Shown here piece by piece: positions 41,466 to 51,963 of a DNA stretch of 64,000 nt. The first letter of the stretch is position 1. Each line of letters opens with the position of its first letter. Source of the DNA: Tuberibacillus sp. Marseille-P3662 (GTDB taxonomy: Bacteria; Bacillota; Bacilli; Bacillales; Sporolactobacillaceae); assembly GCF_900178005.1 (NCBI RefSeq), contig NZ_FXBS01000006.1:682001-746000 (forward strand), written 5' to 3'. The notes beneath the pieces are model-generated. The model saw only the letters and a list, made by a program, of their open reading frames with translations. It made no database searches and was not told the DNA's origin. The position numbers were made by a program, and so were the translations under genes.

Positions 41466-41877
41466 AGAGGTTGTTCTTATCATCATCGGTTTCTCTGGCG
41501 GATTGGCGGTTGGCTGTGGATTTGTAGCTTTTTTAACCGTGCTTGGCATCATTCCGCGTTTAACTCAGTTATCAAAAACGAACCACCTCATTAGGTGGCT
41601 TGAATGGGGTGTTGTATTAGGTGCCATCATTGGAACAAGTATCAGTTTATGGAATATTAAGTTAGCGCTACCGTCATTTTTACTGATCCCGATTGGTCTG
41701 TTCTCTGGTTTGTTTATCGGTATGCTGGCAGCGGCCCTTACGGAAGTTTTGAATGTGCTGCCTATATTAGCTAAAAGAATTGGTATTAATCAACAAATTT
41801 TAATATTACTAATGGCTATTGTTCTAGGGAAAATTTGTGGCTCTTTATTCCATTGGACTTATTTTGTCAACCATTAA
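41458..41877 (+). CDS. spoVAB: Stage V sporulation protein AB
   Basis: A 139-residue membrane protein with about four helices (VVLIIIGFSGGLAVGCGFVAFLTVLGIIPR first). The ATG at 41458 overlaps the end of spoVAA, with AGGA just upstream. The length matches SpoVAB (~141). It is part of the dipicolinate transport complex of the spore; its separate function is unknown. Confidence 0.9.
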   Translation: MIEEVVLIIIGFSGGLAVGCGFVAFLTVLGIIPRLTQLSKTNHLIRWLEWGVVLGAIIGTSISLWNIKLALPSFLLIPIGLFSGLFIGMLAAALTEVLNVLPILAKRIGINQQILILLMAIVLGKICGSLFHWTYFVNH

Positions 41878-41896
41878 CAGCCTAAGGAGGAAGCAA

Positions 41897-42355
41897 ATGA
41901 GTAAGAAGTTAAATGATCAGAAAAACTATAAACAAAATATAAAACCTTATCAGCCAAAACCTAAATATGTAAAAAATTGTATCAAAGCCTTTATTATAGG
42001 AGGATTAATTTGTCTCATAGGTCAACTCATTGAGAATGCTTATTCTGCAATGTTTGATTTCTCGGAGAAGACCGCTGGTGATTATACAGTGGGTACGTTA
42101 ATTTTGATTTCATCTTTGTTAACGGGATTTGGGGTATACGATCGCATTGGTCAATTTGGAGGAGCTGGTGCATTAATCCCTATAACAGGATTTGCTAATT
42201 CGGTGACGAGCTCAGCACTGGAAAGCAAGAGTGAAGGCATTGTTTTAGGCATAGCAATGAATTTATTCAAACTAGCCGGGGCTGTGATTGTCTTTGGTAT
42301 CCTCTCGGCTGTTGTTTTTGGCTTGTTAAGAGTTTTCATAGGAAATTTAATGTAG
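41897..42355 (+). CDS. spoVAC: Stage V sporulation protein AC
   Basis: A 152-residue membrane protein. A basic N-terminus (KPKYVKNCIKAFIIGGLICLIGQ) is followed by helices with FGVYDRIGQFGGAGALIPITGFANSV, the SpoVAC/SpoVAE signature. SpoVAC of B. subtilis acts as a mechanosensitive channel for dipicolinate release. The ATG at 41897 follows AAGGAGG. It is related in sequence to spoVAE downstream. Confidence 0.93.
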   Translation: MSKKLNDQKNYKQNIKPYQPKPKYVKNCIKAFIIGGLICLIGQLIENAYSAMFDFSEKTAGDYTVGTLILISSLLTGFGVYDRIGQFGGAGALIPITGFANSVTSSALESKSEGIVLGIAMNLFKLAGAVIVFGILSAVVFGLLRVFIGNLM

Positions 42356-42370
42356 GTCAGGGGGCAAATT

Positions 42371-43384
42371 ATGGCTAAAGTTGGAAAACAAACATGGCAA
42401 TATCAAAATAATATTTACTTACATTCAACTGGGACAACAGTTGGTCCATTGGAAGCAAAAGGTCCATTATCAAGCCATTTTGACCTTTCACATAATGATC
42501 TTCATTGCGGAGAGACGAATTGGGAATTAGCCGAACGTCGACTTATGAGGGAGGCAATTGACATATGTTTGAAAAATGGAGAGAAACAGCCAGAAGATGT
42601 AGATATGTTCCTTGCTGGTGATTTGCTTAATCAAACCGTCACCTCAAACTTCATTGCAAGTGAGTACCAAATACCTTATTTGGGAATGTTTGGGGCCTGT
42701 TCAACATCTATGGAAACTTTAAGTGTGGGTGCATTATTGGTTGATACGGGATATGCTGAGCAATCTCTGTGTGCTGTTAGCAGCCATAATTCAACGGCCG
42801 AACGACAATTTCGTAACCCTACAGAGTATGGAGGACCTAAGCCTGACACGGCAACATTTACTGTAACAGGTGCAGGAGCTGCCCTTGTCAATCAAGAATC
42901 ATCACCTGTTCGTTTGACTTCATCGACTATTGGTCGTGTATTAGATTGGGGCATTGGTGATCCAAATGATATGGGTTCAGCTATGGCCCCGGCAGCAGCT
43001 GACACGATCTATAATCATTTACAGGATATGGGTCGTCAACCTGAAGACTATGACATGATCGTTACGGGAGATTTGTCTAGTGTTGGAAGTCCAATCGTCA
43101 AACAATTGCTGTGGGAGAAAGGTATGGATGTGAGCAATGTCCATCAAGACTGTGGTTTAATGATTTATCGGCCTGATCAACCTGTTTTTGCCGGCGGCAG
43201 TGGGACAGCCTGCTCCGCAGTTGTTTCTTACGGTTATATTGCCAATCAAATTCGACAAGGGACGATCAAGCGAGCTCTTATTGTTGCAACAGGGGCACTC
43301 CTTAACCCTATGATTATTCAACAAAAACAAACGATCCCTTGTATAGCACATGGTGTTGTACTTGAATCGGCGGGAGGCGAGTAA
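42371..43384 (+). CDS. spoVAD: Stage V sporulation protein AD
   Basis: A 337-residue soluble protein with the thiolase/ketosynthase fold ([53 protein letters not shown]). SpoVAD binds dipicolinic acid on the outer side of the forespore membrane and hands it to the channel. The start is an ATG behind AGGGGGC. Its stop lies one base before the spoVAE start. Confidence 0.93.
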   Translation: MAKVGKQTWQYQNNIYLHSTGTTVGPLEAKGPLSSHFDLSHNDLHCGETNWELAERRLMREAIDICLKNGEKQPEDVDMFLAGDLLNQTVTSNFIASEYQIPYLGMFGACSTSMETLSVGALLVDTGYAEQSLCAVSSHNSTAERQFRNPTEYGGPKPDTATFTVTGAGAALVNQESSPVRLTSSTIGRVLDWGIGDPNDMGSAMAPAAADTIYNHLQDMGRQPEDYDMIVTGDLSSVGSPIVKQLLWEKGMDVSNVHQDCGLMIYRPDQPVFAGGSGTACSAVVSYGYIANQIRQGTIKRALIVATGALLNPMIIQQKQTIPCIAHGVVLESAGGE

Positions 43385-43385
43385 C

Positions 43386-43736
43386 ATGGAATACCTGTTA
43401 GCGTTTGTCATCGGCGGGTTGATTTGTGTTGTCGGACAAATCTTTTTAGATGTATTTAGATTGACGCCTCCATATGTGATTGTCACATTTGTCGTATTAG
43501 GGGCAGCATTGGATACATTTGGATTGTATGATAAATTGATTGAATTTGCTGGTGCTGGAGCAACCGTTCCAATCACCAGCTTCGGCCATTCTTTACTCCA
43601 TGGAGCGATGCAAGGTGCGGAAAATCATGGATATATTGGTGTCGCTATGGGGGCCTTTCAACTAACGTCTACCGGAATAACGTCAGCAATATTATTTGGT
43701 TTTCTCATCGCCTTAATTTTCAAACCGAAGGGATGA
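43386..43736 (+). CDS. spoVAE: Stage V sporulation protein AE (SpoVAEb)
   Basis: A 116-residue membrane protein with the paired segments [20 protein letters not shown] and [29 protein letters not shown], which parallel SpoVAC. The ATG at 43386 has GGCGAG upstream. It forms part of the dipicolinate channel. The next gene starts inside its stop codon (ATGA overlap). Confidence 0.92.
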   Translation: MEYLLAFVIGGLICVVGQIFLDVFRLTPPYVIVTFVVLGAALDTFGLYDKLIEFAGAGATVPITSFGHSLLHGAMQGAENHGYIGVAMGAFQLTSTGITSAILFGFLIALIFKPKG

Positions 43737-44302
43737 TCACCGTGGTCAAACATGTCATTTTAATAACCGACGGTGACAAATATGCCCGTCAGGCAGTTGA
43801 GTTGACTGCCGATAAACTCGGCTGTCGATGTATTTCCCGATCGTCTGGAAATCCGACGCCATTAACCGGGCCGCAGTTGGTGGAATTTATACAAGAAACA
43901 CCTTATGACCCAATACTAGTCATGTTTGATGATTGTGGTTTTAACGGGGAAGGTCCAGGAGAAAAGGCGCTAGAATTTGTTGCTACTCATGAGGACGTCC
44001 AACCACTTGGTGCTATTGCCGTTGCTTCTAATAGCAGCTTTCATGAGTGGTCAAGAGTCGATGTCAGTATAGACCAATTCGGCCATCTCAGTGAATATGG
44101 TGTAGACAAAGATGGTGTTCCTGATCTGGAACTGGGTCGTGTTGCCGGTGACACTGTCTACGTTCTCGATCGCCTAAATCTGCCTGTGATTGTTGGCGTT
44201 GGAGATATTGGCAAAGTCGGTGGATTTGACCGACCGGAAAAAGGAGCTCCAGTAACTATGGAAGCCGTCAAGTTAGTGATGGAAAGGAGTGGTTATCATT
44301 AA
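43733..44302 (+). CDS. Stage V sporulation protein AE, soluble subunit (SpoVAEa)
   Basis: A 189-residue soluble protein ([62 protein letters not shown]). It matches SpoVAEa, which stays at the outside face of the inner spore membrane. The start is the ATG overlapping the stop of the previous gene or the GTG at 43742. It overlaps spoVAF by 14 bases. Confidence 0.88.
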   Translation: MITVVKHVILITDGDKYARQAVELTADKLGCRCISRSSGNPTPLTGPQLVEFIQETPYDPILVMFDDCGFNGEGPGEKALEFVATHEDVQPLGAIAVASNSSFHEWSRVDVSIDQFGHLSEYGVDKDGVPDLELGRVAGDTVYVLDRLNLPVIVGVGDIGKVGGFDRPEKGAPVTMEAVKLVMERSGYH

Positions 44303-45800
44303 ACAAGGGGAAAAACATAAAGAACCGATTAAAAAGCGTATTGAAGAGAATAAGGCCTATATGAAGGAACGGCTCAATATTGGCAGTCGCAACTTCGATG
44401 TCGGTGTTCGTGAATTTGACATTCTAAGTAACAAAGTTGAATTATATTATTGTACACCATTGACAGACTCCACACTCGTGGTGCAAATGTTTAGAGAAAT
44501 GCTGCGAATGGTGGATCTGCATCAGTCAAACATAAGCTTGCGAAAAACAATTAAGCAGCATATGACACACCAACAAGTCAAAGAAATACAAACCTTGGAT
44601 GAAGTTGTTGACAACATGTTATCTGGGTTAATTGTTATACTAATTGACGGCGAAACAGTTGGGTTAGTCATGGATGTCCGTCACTATCCCGGGCGTACCC
44701 CTAAAGAACCCGATGTAGAAAAAGTGGTTCGAGGTTCTCGGGATGGTTTTACAGAGAATATTATTGAAAACACAGGGTTAATTCGTCGGAGAATCCGGGA
44801 TGAACGGTACCGGAGTGACATTATGCAAATTGGGGAGCGCTCAAAAACAGACGTTTGTTTGTGTTATCTTAATGACGTTGCGAATCCAGAATTGGTTAAG
44901 ACGATCAAAGAAGAACTGAAAAAGATTGAAGTTGATGGTATTCCAATGGCAGATAAAGCTGTTGAAGAATTTCTCATTAACCAAGGCTATAATCCCTATC
45001 CGATGGTTCGCTATACTGAGCGTCCTGATGTGGCTTCTGCCCATGTCTTTGAAGGACATGTCTTAATAATTGTTGATACATCACCTAGTGTGATTATTTT
45101 GCCAACAACCTTGTTTCATCACGTTCAGCATGCTGAAGAATATCGAGAGACCCCGGCAGTTGGAGTATTTATGCGTTGGGTTCGATTTATTGCGATGCTT
45201 ATGTCGGTGTTCTTAATGCCTATATGGTTGTTACTGGTTCAACATAATGAGTTATTGCCAGCTTCGATTGATTGGATAGGCCCCCAAAAAGAAGCTTATC
45301 ATATTCCCTTAGTGTTACAAATTCTGCTCGCCGAAATTGGAATTGAAATCATTCGGATGGCGGCCATACATACACCAACATCGTTGTCAACGGCCCTTGG
45401 CTTAATTGCTGCTGTCCTTATTGGACAAATAGCGATTAAGGTTGGTATCTTCGTTTCAGAAGTGATCCTTTATACCTCGGTTTCCGCGATTGGTGCCTTT
45501 GCAACGCCGAGTTATGAGTTAGGTGTGGCCAATAAAGTGGTGCGATTTATTCTTATAATAGTCGCCGCTGCGTTTGGTGTCCCCGGATTTGTCATTGTCT
45601 CGACTGCTTTAATTATTTATCTTGCCAGGACAAAGAATATCAACACTCCTTATCTCTGGCCACTTATTCCATTTAATCCAATGGCATTCCTTAATATTAT
45701 GATTAGAACAACCATGCCAATGTCAGAAATTCGACCAAGTATCGTTAGACCACAGAATAGTACAGAGCAACCGTCCAACCAAGGTAAGCGTCAAAATTAA
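44289..45800 (+). CDS. spoVAF: Stage V sporulation protein AF (GerA-like)
   Basis: A 503-residue protein of the GerA A-subunit family: a large soluble N-terminal part (KKRIEENKAYMKERLNIGSRNFDVGVREF...), then about five helices beginning near residue 297 (MRWVRFIAMLMSVFLMPIWLLLV) and the family segment LLAEIGIEIIRMAAIHTPTSLSTALGLIAAVLIG. SpoVAF is linked to germination-time ion or dipicolinate release. The start is a GTG at 44289, behind GAAAGGAG. It is the last gene of the operon and precedes lysA as in B. subtilis. Confidence 0.92.
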   Translation: MVIIKQGEKHKEPIKKRIEENKAYMKERLNIGSRNFDVGVREFDILSNKVELYYCTPLTDSTLVVQMFREMLRMVDLHQSNISLRKTIKQHMTHQQVKEIQTLDEVVDNMLSGLIVILIDGETVGLVMDVRHYPGRTPKEPDVEKVVRGSRDGFTENIIENTGLIRRRIRDERYRSDIMQIGERSKTDVCLCYLNDVANPELVKTIKEELKKIEVDGIPMADKAVEEFLINQGYNPYPMVRYTERPDVASAHVFEGHVLIIVDTSPSVIILPTTLFHHVQHAEEYRETPAVGVFMRWVRFIAMLMSVFLMPIWLLLVQHNELLPASIDWIGPQKEAYHIPLVLQILLAEIGIEIIRMAAIHTPTSLSTALGLIAAVLIGQIAIKVGIFVSEVILYTSVSAIGAFATPSYELGVANKVVRFILIIVAAAFGVPGFVIVSTALIIYLARTKNINTPYLWPLIPFNPMAFLNIMIRTTMPMSEIRPSIVRPQNSTEQPSNQGKRQN

Positions 45801-45809
45801 GTTCAATCT

Positions 45810-45846
45810 TGGGATGTCTATTAATTGATATCCCCATTTTTTATCG
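45810..45846 (+). terminator. Intrinsic terminator after spoVAF
   Basis: GGGATGTC and GATATCCC pair around TATTAATT and are followed by CATTTTTT. Confidence 0.75.
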
Positions 45847-45945
45847 TTTGATTATTTCGCTTGTTTACTTCATGGCTTGACTCTGCTATAATTATGTGAA
45901 ATTTTCAATTTAGCAGTAAAAAACCAGCATAAAGGAGTACGGATT

Positions 45946-47274
45946 ATGCGTGGGACACAGTCAATCAATCATTTAGGCCATTTAACAATCGGTGGTGTCG
46001 ATACCACATGGTTGGCTCAATCATTCGGCACCCCTCTTTATGTATATGATGTTGCGTTAATGAAACAGAATGTTAACTTAATGAAACAAGCTTTTGAGGA
46101 GTTCCCCGTCCAATGGCAAATAGCTTATGCGAGTAAAGCATTTTCATCAGTGGCGATGTACCAACTCGTTGATCAATTAGGTCTAGCGCTGGATGTTGTG
46201 TCGGGCGGTGAGCTATATACAGCTATCCAAGCAGGATTAGATCCGAAACACATCCATTTTCATGGCAATAATAAAAGCGAACAGGAGTTGTCATTTGCGC
46301 TTGATCAGGGTATCGGTACAATTATTGTTGACAACGATTTTGAGTTAGATATGTTATCAGAATTAACCGTGGCTAGGCAGCAATCCGTTGACGTGTTATT
46401 CCGCATAACACCAGGGGTTGAAGCACATACGCATGAATATATCACGACGGGGCAGGAAGATTCGAAATTCGGATTCAATGTCAATGATCAGACGATTGAG
46501 AACGCTGTCCGGCTGGCCCAGAGTCATTCATTAATGAATTTAAAAGGACTGCATTGGCATATTGGGTCGCAAATTTTTGAATCGATGGGCTTTGTTACAG
46601 CGATAAAAAATATGTTTGGACATATCAAAGCTTGGCGGGATCGTTTAGGTTTTACACCTGAAATTCTCAATGTCGGCGGAGGATTTGGTATACAATATAC
46701 AAAGGAAGACGATCCAATACCCCTAGATACTCATATTCGTGAAATTGTCCAACAAATACAACAAGCAAGTGAACAACTTAAAATGCCAGTTCCTGAAGTA
46801 TGGGTGGAACCGGGGCGGGCACTCGTTGGTGAAGCTGGAACAACGCTTTATACAGCAGGTGCCAAGAAGCATGTACCGGGGATCCGAACTTATTTGTCAG
46901 TTGACGGTGGTATGACGGATAATTTGCGTCCAGCTCTGTATCAATCAAAGTACGAAGCGATGAATGCATCGAAGGCAGATATTAAGGCAGACCAAACCGT
47001 GTCTTTGGCAGGCAAGTGTTGCGAATCCGGCGATATGCTGATTTGGGATGCTTGTTTACCTGAAACATTACCTGGTGATTTAATTGCTGTCTTTTGTACA
47101 GGGGCCTATGGCTATTCGATGGCGAACAATTATAACCGATTGCCGCGTCCTGCCGTTGTGTTCGTTGAAAATGGTGATGCCCAGTTGGTGGTTAGACGGG
47201 AAACTTATGCTGATCTTGTTCGACATGATCTGGATTATACTTTGTCGCTTTCAGGTGTGGGTAATAAAAGCTAA
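45946..47274 (+). CDS. lysA: Diaminopimelate decarboxylase
   Basis: A 442-residue fold-type-III PLP enzyme that makes lysine from meso-diaminopimelate. K64 in IAYASKAFSS binds PLP. HWHIGSQIFE, LNVGGGFGIQYT and EPGRALVGEAGTTLY build the cofactor site. AGKCCESGDMLIW is the active-site loop from the partner subunit. The start is an ATG behind AAAGGAGT. No lysine riboswitch is seen in the 145-base spacer, which holds only the terminator and AT-rich sequence. Confidence 0.94.
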   Translation: MRGTQSINHLGHLTIGGVDTTWLAQSFGTPLYVYDVALMKQNVNLMKQAFEEFPVQWQIAYASKAFSSVAMYQLVDQLGLALDVVSGGELYTAIQAGLDPKHIHFHGNNKSEQELSFALDQGIGTIIVDNDFELDMLSELTVARQQSVDVLFRITPGVEAHTHEYITTGQEDSKFGFNVNDQTIENAVRLAQSHSLMNLKGLHWHIGSQIFESMGFVTAIKNMFGHIKAWRDRLGFTPEILNVGGGFGIQYTKEDDPIPLDTHIREIVQQIQQASEQLKMPVPEVWVEPGRALVGEAGTTLYTAGAKKHVPGIRTYLSVDGGMTDNLRPALYQSKYEAMNASKADIKADQTVSLAGKCCESGDMLIWDACLPETLPGDLIAVFCTGAYGYSMANNYNRLPRPAVVFVENGDAQLVVRRETYADLVRHDLDYTLSLSGVGNKS

Positions 47275-47278
47275 TGAT

Positions 47279-47308
47279 TAGACAAGTTGATGATTGAGCT
47301 ATTATACT
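47279..47308 (+). promoter_or_regulatory. Promoter of the riboflavin operon
   Basis: TAGACA (47279-47284) and TATACT (47303-47308), 18 bases apart, lie just upstream of the FMN riboswitch. Confidence 0.5.
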
Positions 47309-47327
47309 AAATACAGTTGAATAAGGA

Positions 47328-47461
47328 GACCTTCGGGGCAGGGTGTAATTCCCGACCGGCGGTAGTGAAATGAACGATGTGTTTCTAAGTCCGCGACGCG
47401 CAAATGCGCTTGATCTGGTGAGATTCCAGAACCGACAGTGAAAGTCTGGATGGGAGAAGGT
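47328..47461 (+). promoter_or_regulatory. FMN riboswitch (RFN element)
   Basis: It shows the conserved RFN pattern: closing stem ACCTTC/GAAGGT, then CGGGGCAGGGTG, AATTCCCGACCGGCGGTAGT, later AGTCCGCGACG, CTGGTGAGATTCCAG, ACCGACAGT and AGTCTGGATGGGAGAAGG. With flavin mononucleotide bound, the downstream terminator (47521-47555) forms and stops transcription of ribD-ribE-ribBA-ribH. Confidence 0.95.
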
Positions 47462-47520
47462 TAACAACAACCTAATGGGACTGTCTTTATGTCCTAATTG
47501 GGTTGATTGGTATAGTAGAT

Positions 47521-47555
47521 AGTCCCGGAGAAGCTTTGCTTTTTCGGGGCTTTTT
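47521..47555 (+). terminator. Terminator of the FMN riboswitch
   Basis: AGTCCCGGAGAAGC pairs with GCTTTTTCGGGGCT around TTT and is followed by TTTTT, 25 bases before ribD. AGTCCC can also pair with GGGACT at 47478-47483, a plausible antiterminator. Confidence 0.85.
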
Positions 47556-47579
47556 AATATGGATTGAGGTGAGAAACAT

Positions 47580-48665
47580 TTGTCTGATGAACACTATATG
47601 TCACTGGCTTTAACATTAGCCGAACAGATGCAAGGACAAACGAATCCTAATCCGGTTGTTGGAGCAGTAGTTGTTCGCGCTGGGTCAATTGTCGGATTGG
47701 GTGCCCATTTACAAGCAGGCGGCCCACATGCGGAAGTTCATGCCCTAACAATGGCCGGCAAACAAGCTGAAGGTGCCACCATATATGTGACCCTTGAACC
47801 TTGTAATCATTATGGGCGAACACCGCCTTGTACGGATCTCATCATTAAATCAGGCATTAAAAGAGCGGTCATCGCCACCATTGACCCTCATTCTAAAGTG
47901 AGTGGAAGCGGGATTACGAAACTAAGAAACCATGGCATTGATGTTACTGTCGGGGTCATGGAAAAGGAAGCCCAAGACGCTAATAAAATATTTTTTCACT
48001 ATATCGGTCAACAACGCCCCTATGTTACCGCAAAGATGGCGCAGAGTATTGATGGCAAAGTCGCTACAAAGACAGGGGCAAGTCAATGGATAACATCGAA
48101 ACAAGCTCGTGATGATGGCCACTTACTTAGACGAGACCATGACGCAATCTTGGTGGGCATTGGTACGGTTCTTAAGGATGACCCAACCCTGACCAACCGA
48201 TCGTCTCTAGGGGGCAAACATCCAACGAGAATCATTCTTGACCGCGAGTTACGTATCCCCTTGAATGCAAAGGTTGTGGCAGACAGAAAAGCGGATACTT
48301 GGATTTTTACAACCGAATATGCTGATCAAGACAAATGGGCGTCCTTATCGAATGATGAACATATCAAAGTCATTGATACAAAGGCAGGTACGATCGATGA
48401 GGTTTTAGAGACGCTGGCATCTGCTGAGATCACATCACTCTTAGTTGAAGGAGGCCCGACAATTATGGGACAGTTCTTACAAGGAGGGCATGTTCAGGAG
48501 CTAATTGTGTATACCGCACCGAAAATCATTGGTGGACAAGCTGCTTATACATCGGTGGCAGGAGAAGGCATTGACTTATTGGACAACGTCCAAACATTCA
48601 ATCATATTCATACAGAATCCATAGGAACAGACACTAAAATGATTTATAGACAAGAAGGGATCTAA
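47580..48665 (+). CDS. ribD: Bifunctional riboflavin deaminase/reductase RibD
   Basis: A 361-residue enzyme. The N-terminal deaminase domain has GGPHAEVHALTMAG and VTLEPCNHYGRTPPCTDLI (zinc His and two Cys). The C-terminal reductase begins RPYVTAKMAQSIDGKVATKTG and has LLVEGGPTIMGQFL. It does steps 2 and 3 of riboflavin synthesis. The start is a TTG at 47580, behind GAGGTGAG. It is the first gene of the operon under the FMN riboswitch. Confidence 0.93.
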   Translation: MSDEHYMSLALTLAEQMQGQTNPNPVVGAVVVRAGSIVGLGAHLQAGGPHAEVHALTMAGKQAEGATIYVTLEPCNHYGRTPPCTDLIIKSGIKRAVIATIDPHSKVSGSGITKLRNHGIDVTVGVMEKEAQDANKIFFHYIGQQRPYVTAKMAQSIDGKVATKTGASQWITSKQARDDGHLLRRDHDAILVGIGTVLKDDPTLTNRSSLGGKHPTRIILDRELRIPLNAKVVADRKADTWIFTTEYADQDKWASLSNDEHIKVIDTKAGTIDEVLETLASAEITSLLVEGGPTIMGQFLQGGHVQELIVYTAPKIIGGQAAYTSVAGEGIDLLDNVQTFNHIHTESIGTDTKMIYRQEGI

Positions 48666-48666
48666 G

Positions 48667-49290
48667 ATGTTTACAGGTATTGTCGAAGAAATGGGCATTA
48701 TAAAAAAGGTGGAACAAAGCGGAAATGCGATTGATATGAGTATTAAGGCAGAAGCAGTCATGACTGATCTCCAGTTAGGTGATAGTGTTGCTGTTAATGG
48801 TGTATGTGTGACTGTTAAGGCGTTGCTGGATGATGGTTTTTCCGTCGATTTGATGCCGGAAACTGTGCAAACGACCTCTCTCAGAGACTCGAGCCCAGGA
48901 TCACGAGTGAATTTGGAACGGGCATTAGCCGCTCAGGATCGATTCGGAGGCCATTTTGTTACCGGTCATGTCGATGGAACAGGAATGATAAGCAAAATAA
49001 CCCCCGTTGACAATGCGGTGTATATGGATTTGCGCATTCCGTCCGAATTAAGTGATGAGCTCGTAAGTAAAGGATCCATTACGGTTGATGGTGTGAGTTT
49101 AACCGTGTTTGGGGTTACGAATGATGAAGTGACAATTTCACTGATCCCGCATACGCAAGAAAATACTATTTTTGCCGACAAAACCGTCGATGATACGGTC
49201 AATATTGAAACAGATATATTGGGGAAATATATCAAAAAGGCAACTCAGCCCTATACTTCGTTTTCTAGAGGAGATGAAGCAGATGTTTAA
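48667..49290 (+). CDS. ribE: Riboflavin synthase alpha chain
   Basis: A 207-residue protein with two lumazine-binding repeats ([17 protein letters not shown] and [17 protein letters not shown]). It converts two molecules of 6,7-dimethyl-8-ribityllumazine to riboflavin. It starts one base after ribD and overlaps ribBA by 8 bases. Confidence 0.93.
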   Translation: MFTGIVEEMGIIKKVEQSGNAIDMSIKAEAVMTDLQLGDSVAVNGVCVTVKALLDDGFSVDLMPETVQTTSLRDSSPGSRVNLERALAAQDRFGGHFVTGHVDGTGMISKITPVDNAVYMDLRIPSELSDELVSKGSITVDGVSLTVFGVTNDEVTISLIPHTQENTIFADKTVDDTVNIETDILGKYIKKATQPYTSFSRGDEADV

Positions 49291-50485
49291 TCACGTCGAA
49301 GCGGCGATCGATGATCTTAAAAAAGGGCAAGTCGTCATCGTATGTGACGATGAAGATCGAGAAAATGAAGGGGACTTTGTGGCCATTTCTGAATTAGCGA
49401 CACCAGAGACGATTAATTTTATGATTCGACATGGACGAGGTTTAGTTTGCGCACCATTATCGGAACAAAAAGCAGCGGACTTGGAACTTACTCCCATGGT
49501 GGGTCATAATTCAGATCCTCAAGGAACAGCATTTACTGTTAGTGTCGATGCGACCGACTCAACGACGGGCATTTCCGCAAGTGAACGGGCAACGACGGTG
49601 AATCAATTAGCGAAAAAAGATGCCAAACCTGCTGATTTTCATAAACCGGGCCATATCTTTCCGTTAATAGCTAAACCGGGCGGTGTGTTAAGACGCGCAG
49701 GACATACGGAAGCAGCCGTTGATTTAGCCAGACTTTCGGGCCACGAACCAGCTGGTGTCATCTGTGAAATTATTAACGAAGATGGTACCATGGCACGAGT
49801 CCCTGACTTAAAGGTGATAGCCGATCAATATGACATCAAAATGATGACGATTCAAGATTTAATTGCTTATCGACGCGAAAAAGAAAAATTGGTTAACCGG
49901 GAGGTGAGTGTACAGTTACCGACTGATTTCGGTCAGTTTAGTGCTGTTGGCTATACGAACCAACTGGATGAAAAGGAGCATGTGGCTTTAATTAAAGGAG
50001 ATATACAACCAGATGAACCTGTCTTGGTTCGAGTTCACTCCGAATGTCTTACAGGGGATGTTTTTGGTTCTCATCGTTGTGATTGCGGTCCGCAACTCCA
50101 TGCTGCTCTTAATCAAATTGAAGCAGAGGGTAAGGGGGTTCTTTTGTACATGAGACAAGAAGGCCGAGGAATTGGTCTCATGAACAAGTTGAAAGCATAT
50201 AAGTTGCAGGAACAAGGCTATGATACGGTTGAAGCCAATGAAGCTTTAGGATTTCAAGCTGATTTGCGGGATTATGGTATCGGTGCTCAGATATTGCGGG
50301 ATTTAGGGATCCAACAAATGCGGTTATTAACCAATAATCCCCGTAAAATAACCGGTATCAAAGGCTATGGTTTAAAAGTGGTCGATCGGGTTCCCTTGCA
50401 AATACCACCAAGAGCTGAGAATCAGCGATATATGCAAACGAAATCAGAGAAATTAGGACATTTGTTACATTCTGATAAATTATAG
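49283..50485 (+). CDS. ribBA: Bifunctional 3,4-DHBP synthase / GTP cyclohydrolase II
   Basis: A 400-residue fused enzyme. The N-terminal RibB half has [20 protein letters not shown] and [16 protein letters not shown]. The C-terminal RibA half has [21 protein letters not shown] with the zinc cysteines and [19 protein letters not shown]. It makes both starting compounds of riboflavin. The ATG at 49283 follows AGGAGATG; a longer frame start at 49172 lies inside ribE and is unlikely. Confidence 0.93.
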   Translation: MFNHVEAAIDDLKKGQVVIVCDDEDRENEGDFVAISELATPETINFMIRHGRGLVCAPLSEQKAADLELTPMVGHNSDPQGTAFTVSVDATDSTTGISASERATTVNQLAKKDAKPADFHKPGHIFPLIAKPGGVLRRAGHTEAAVDLARLSGHEPAGVICEIINEDGTMARVPDLKVIADQYDIKMMTIQDLIAYRREKEKLVNREVSVQLPTDFGQFSAVGYTNQLDEKEHVALIKGDIQPDEPVLVRVHSECLTGDVFGSHRCDCGPQLHAALNQIEAEGKGVLLYMRQEGRGIGLMNKLKAYKLQEQGYDTVEANEALGFQADLRDYGIGAQILRDLGIQQMRLLTNNPRKITGIKGYGLKVVDRVPLQIPPRAENQRYMQTKSEKLGHLLHSDKL

Positions 50486-50497
50486 GAGGAGAAGGAT

Positions 50498-50962
50498 ATG
50501 ACCCAAGTGTTTGAAGGAGAACTCCAAGGAAAAGGGCTAAAGATTGGCATTGTAGTCGCTCGATTTAATGATTTCATTACAGAAAAGCTTCTGAATGGTT
50601 CGCAGGCAGGGTTACAACAGCTAGGTGTTGAGTCAGAGGCTATTGAAGTCATTTGGGTACCAGGCGCATTTGAAATCCCGTTTGCCGCTAAGAGGTTAGC
50701 GCAATCCAAACGCTATGATGCTGTTATCACTGTTGGCTGTGTCATCAGGGGGGCAACACCTCACTTCGATTACGTTTGTCGTGAAACAGCTTCGGGCATT
50801 TCACGAGCGGCTTCAGAAACAGGCATTCCGGTAATTTTTGGCGTTGTTACCACCGATACCATTGAACAAGCGATTGAAAGAGCTGGTACAAAAGCAGGAA
50901 ATAAAGGGTATGACGCTGCTTTTTCAGCTGTTGAAATGGCAAATTTGAATCAAAAACTTTGA
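50498..50962 (+). CDS. ribH: 6,7-dimethyl-8-ribityllumazine synthase
   Basis: A 154-residue lumazine synthase. [32 protein letters not shown] and [15 protein letters not shown] (catalytic His) are the signatures. It forms icosahedral shells in Bacillus that enclose riboflavin synthase. The ATG follows TAGGAGGAG, and it is the last biosynthetic gene of the rib operon. Confidence 0.94.
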   Translation: MTQVFEGELQGKGLKIGIVVARFNDFITEKLLNGSQAGLQQLGVESEAIEVIWVPGAFEIPFAAKRLAQSKRYDAVITVGCVIRGATPHFDYVCRETASGISRAASETGIPVIFGVVTTDTIEQAIERAGTKAGNKGYDAAFSAVEMANLNQKL

Positions 50963-51073
50963 GTTCACACATGCACTTTTTATTGATTTTTGGTTATAAT
51001 ATAGCAAAATGCATTTAAACACGTTATGATAGTATGTGTTACAAACTAACTCAGGTATATTGAGGGGTTTATT

Positions 51074-51445
51074 ATGCTAATTCGCTATAAACGGACTTAT
51101 GAAAAGATTGCAATGGGTTTGCTATCTTTTGTGCCGTCCGAAAAAGATCTGAAACAATTACAAAGCACGATGAAATTATATGAAGAAAATGAAGCATGGC
51201 AGCTGTTTCTTTGGAAAGAAGAAGATATCATCGGGATTCTCGGTGTTAAAGTTGATGATGAAACAGAAACAGCTGAACTTCATCATGTGAGTGTGAGTCC
51301 ATCACATCGCGGCCAAGGCATCGGTCGTAAAATGGTTTGTGCATTACAAGAGCTATTTGCCGAGCGCTATCATGTTGCTCCGACAAAACAAACCGAGGAT
51401 TTTTATGATAAATGTGAAACGGAAAATCAAGTAGAGGATTACTGA
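51074..51445 (+). CDS. ribT: GNAT family acetyltransferase RibT
   Basis: A 123-residue GNAT protein with the acetyl-CoA loop HHVSVSPSHRGQGIGRKMV and a short C-terminus. Size (B. subtilis RibT 124 aa) and place behind ribH identify it. Its substrate is unknown and it is not needed for riboflavin synthesis. The last 7 bases overlap the convergent DUF309 gene. The 111-base spacer before it is AT-rich and shows no clear terminator. Confidence 0.85.
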   Translation: MLIRYKRTYEKIAMGLLSFVPSEKDLKQLQSTMKLYEENEAWQLFLWKEEDIIGILGVKVDDETETAELHHVSVSPSHRGQGIGRKMVCALQELFAERYHVAPTKQTEDFYDKCETENQVEDY

Positions 51446-51840
51446 CGGTTTTTAGTGGCCTGTTGATAATATAATCGGATAAGGGCCAGATCGGCAACAG
51501 GTAATGTTATATCTTGATAAGGATCACCTTTGTCAATGCGCTCTTTAAGTTGATACAATAAATGAATCACTTGGTCGTCTTCTAGCCCTAATCGTCGCAG
51601 TGCCTGGCGGTTAGGGCTTAAATTATTAATCGCCTTACGAATCATTTTTTGGGCGCCAATTAAATTTCCTTGGCGGTAGTGGTATAAGGTCACAGCTACT
51701 TGAATCAGACCAACCCAGTGAATGTCCCGGTAGCCTTTGGGCTTCTGTTTCCATTCCGTTTCCAAAACTTCGTGGCATTCGAAATAATCCCTGCGACATT
51801 GAAATAAATATAAAAATTCGATGTAGCGGTGTGGATACAC
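51439..51840 (-). CDS. DUF309 domain protein (YpuF-like)
   Basis: A 133-residue protein, reverse strand. It has the DUF309 core YLFQCRRDYFECHEVLETEWKQ...GYRDIHWVGLIQVAVTLYHYRQGNLIGAQKMIRKAI, with conserved His-Glu and helical repeats. The function is unknown. The start is a GTG at 51840 behind GGAGGAAT. The place between ribT and scpA is that of ypuF in B. subtilis. Confidence 0.85.
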   Translation of the reverse strand: MYPHRYIEFLYLFQCRRDYFECHEVLETEWKQKPKGYRDIHWVGLIQVAVTLYHYRQGNLIGAQKMIRKAINNLSPNRQALRRLGLEDDQVIHLLYQLKERIDKGDPYQDITLPVADLALIRLYYQQATKNRQ

Positions 51841-51963
51841 TGACGATTCCTCCTACAGTCACAATTCCACTCTTGACTATGACATTCATCTAGACAATTT
51901 ATAAGGTTTAAGCATAGTTTAACATAGAATAAATGTCTATTCTTTACTGAGGTGGGATGTGTG

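Noticed and set aside
45801-45945. Lysine riboswitch before lysA
   Set aside because: The spacer is only 145 bases, part of it a terminator, and lacks the lysine aptamer pattern.
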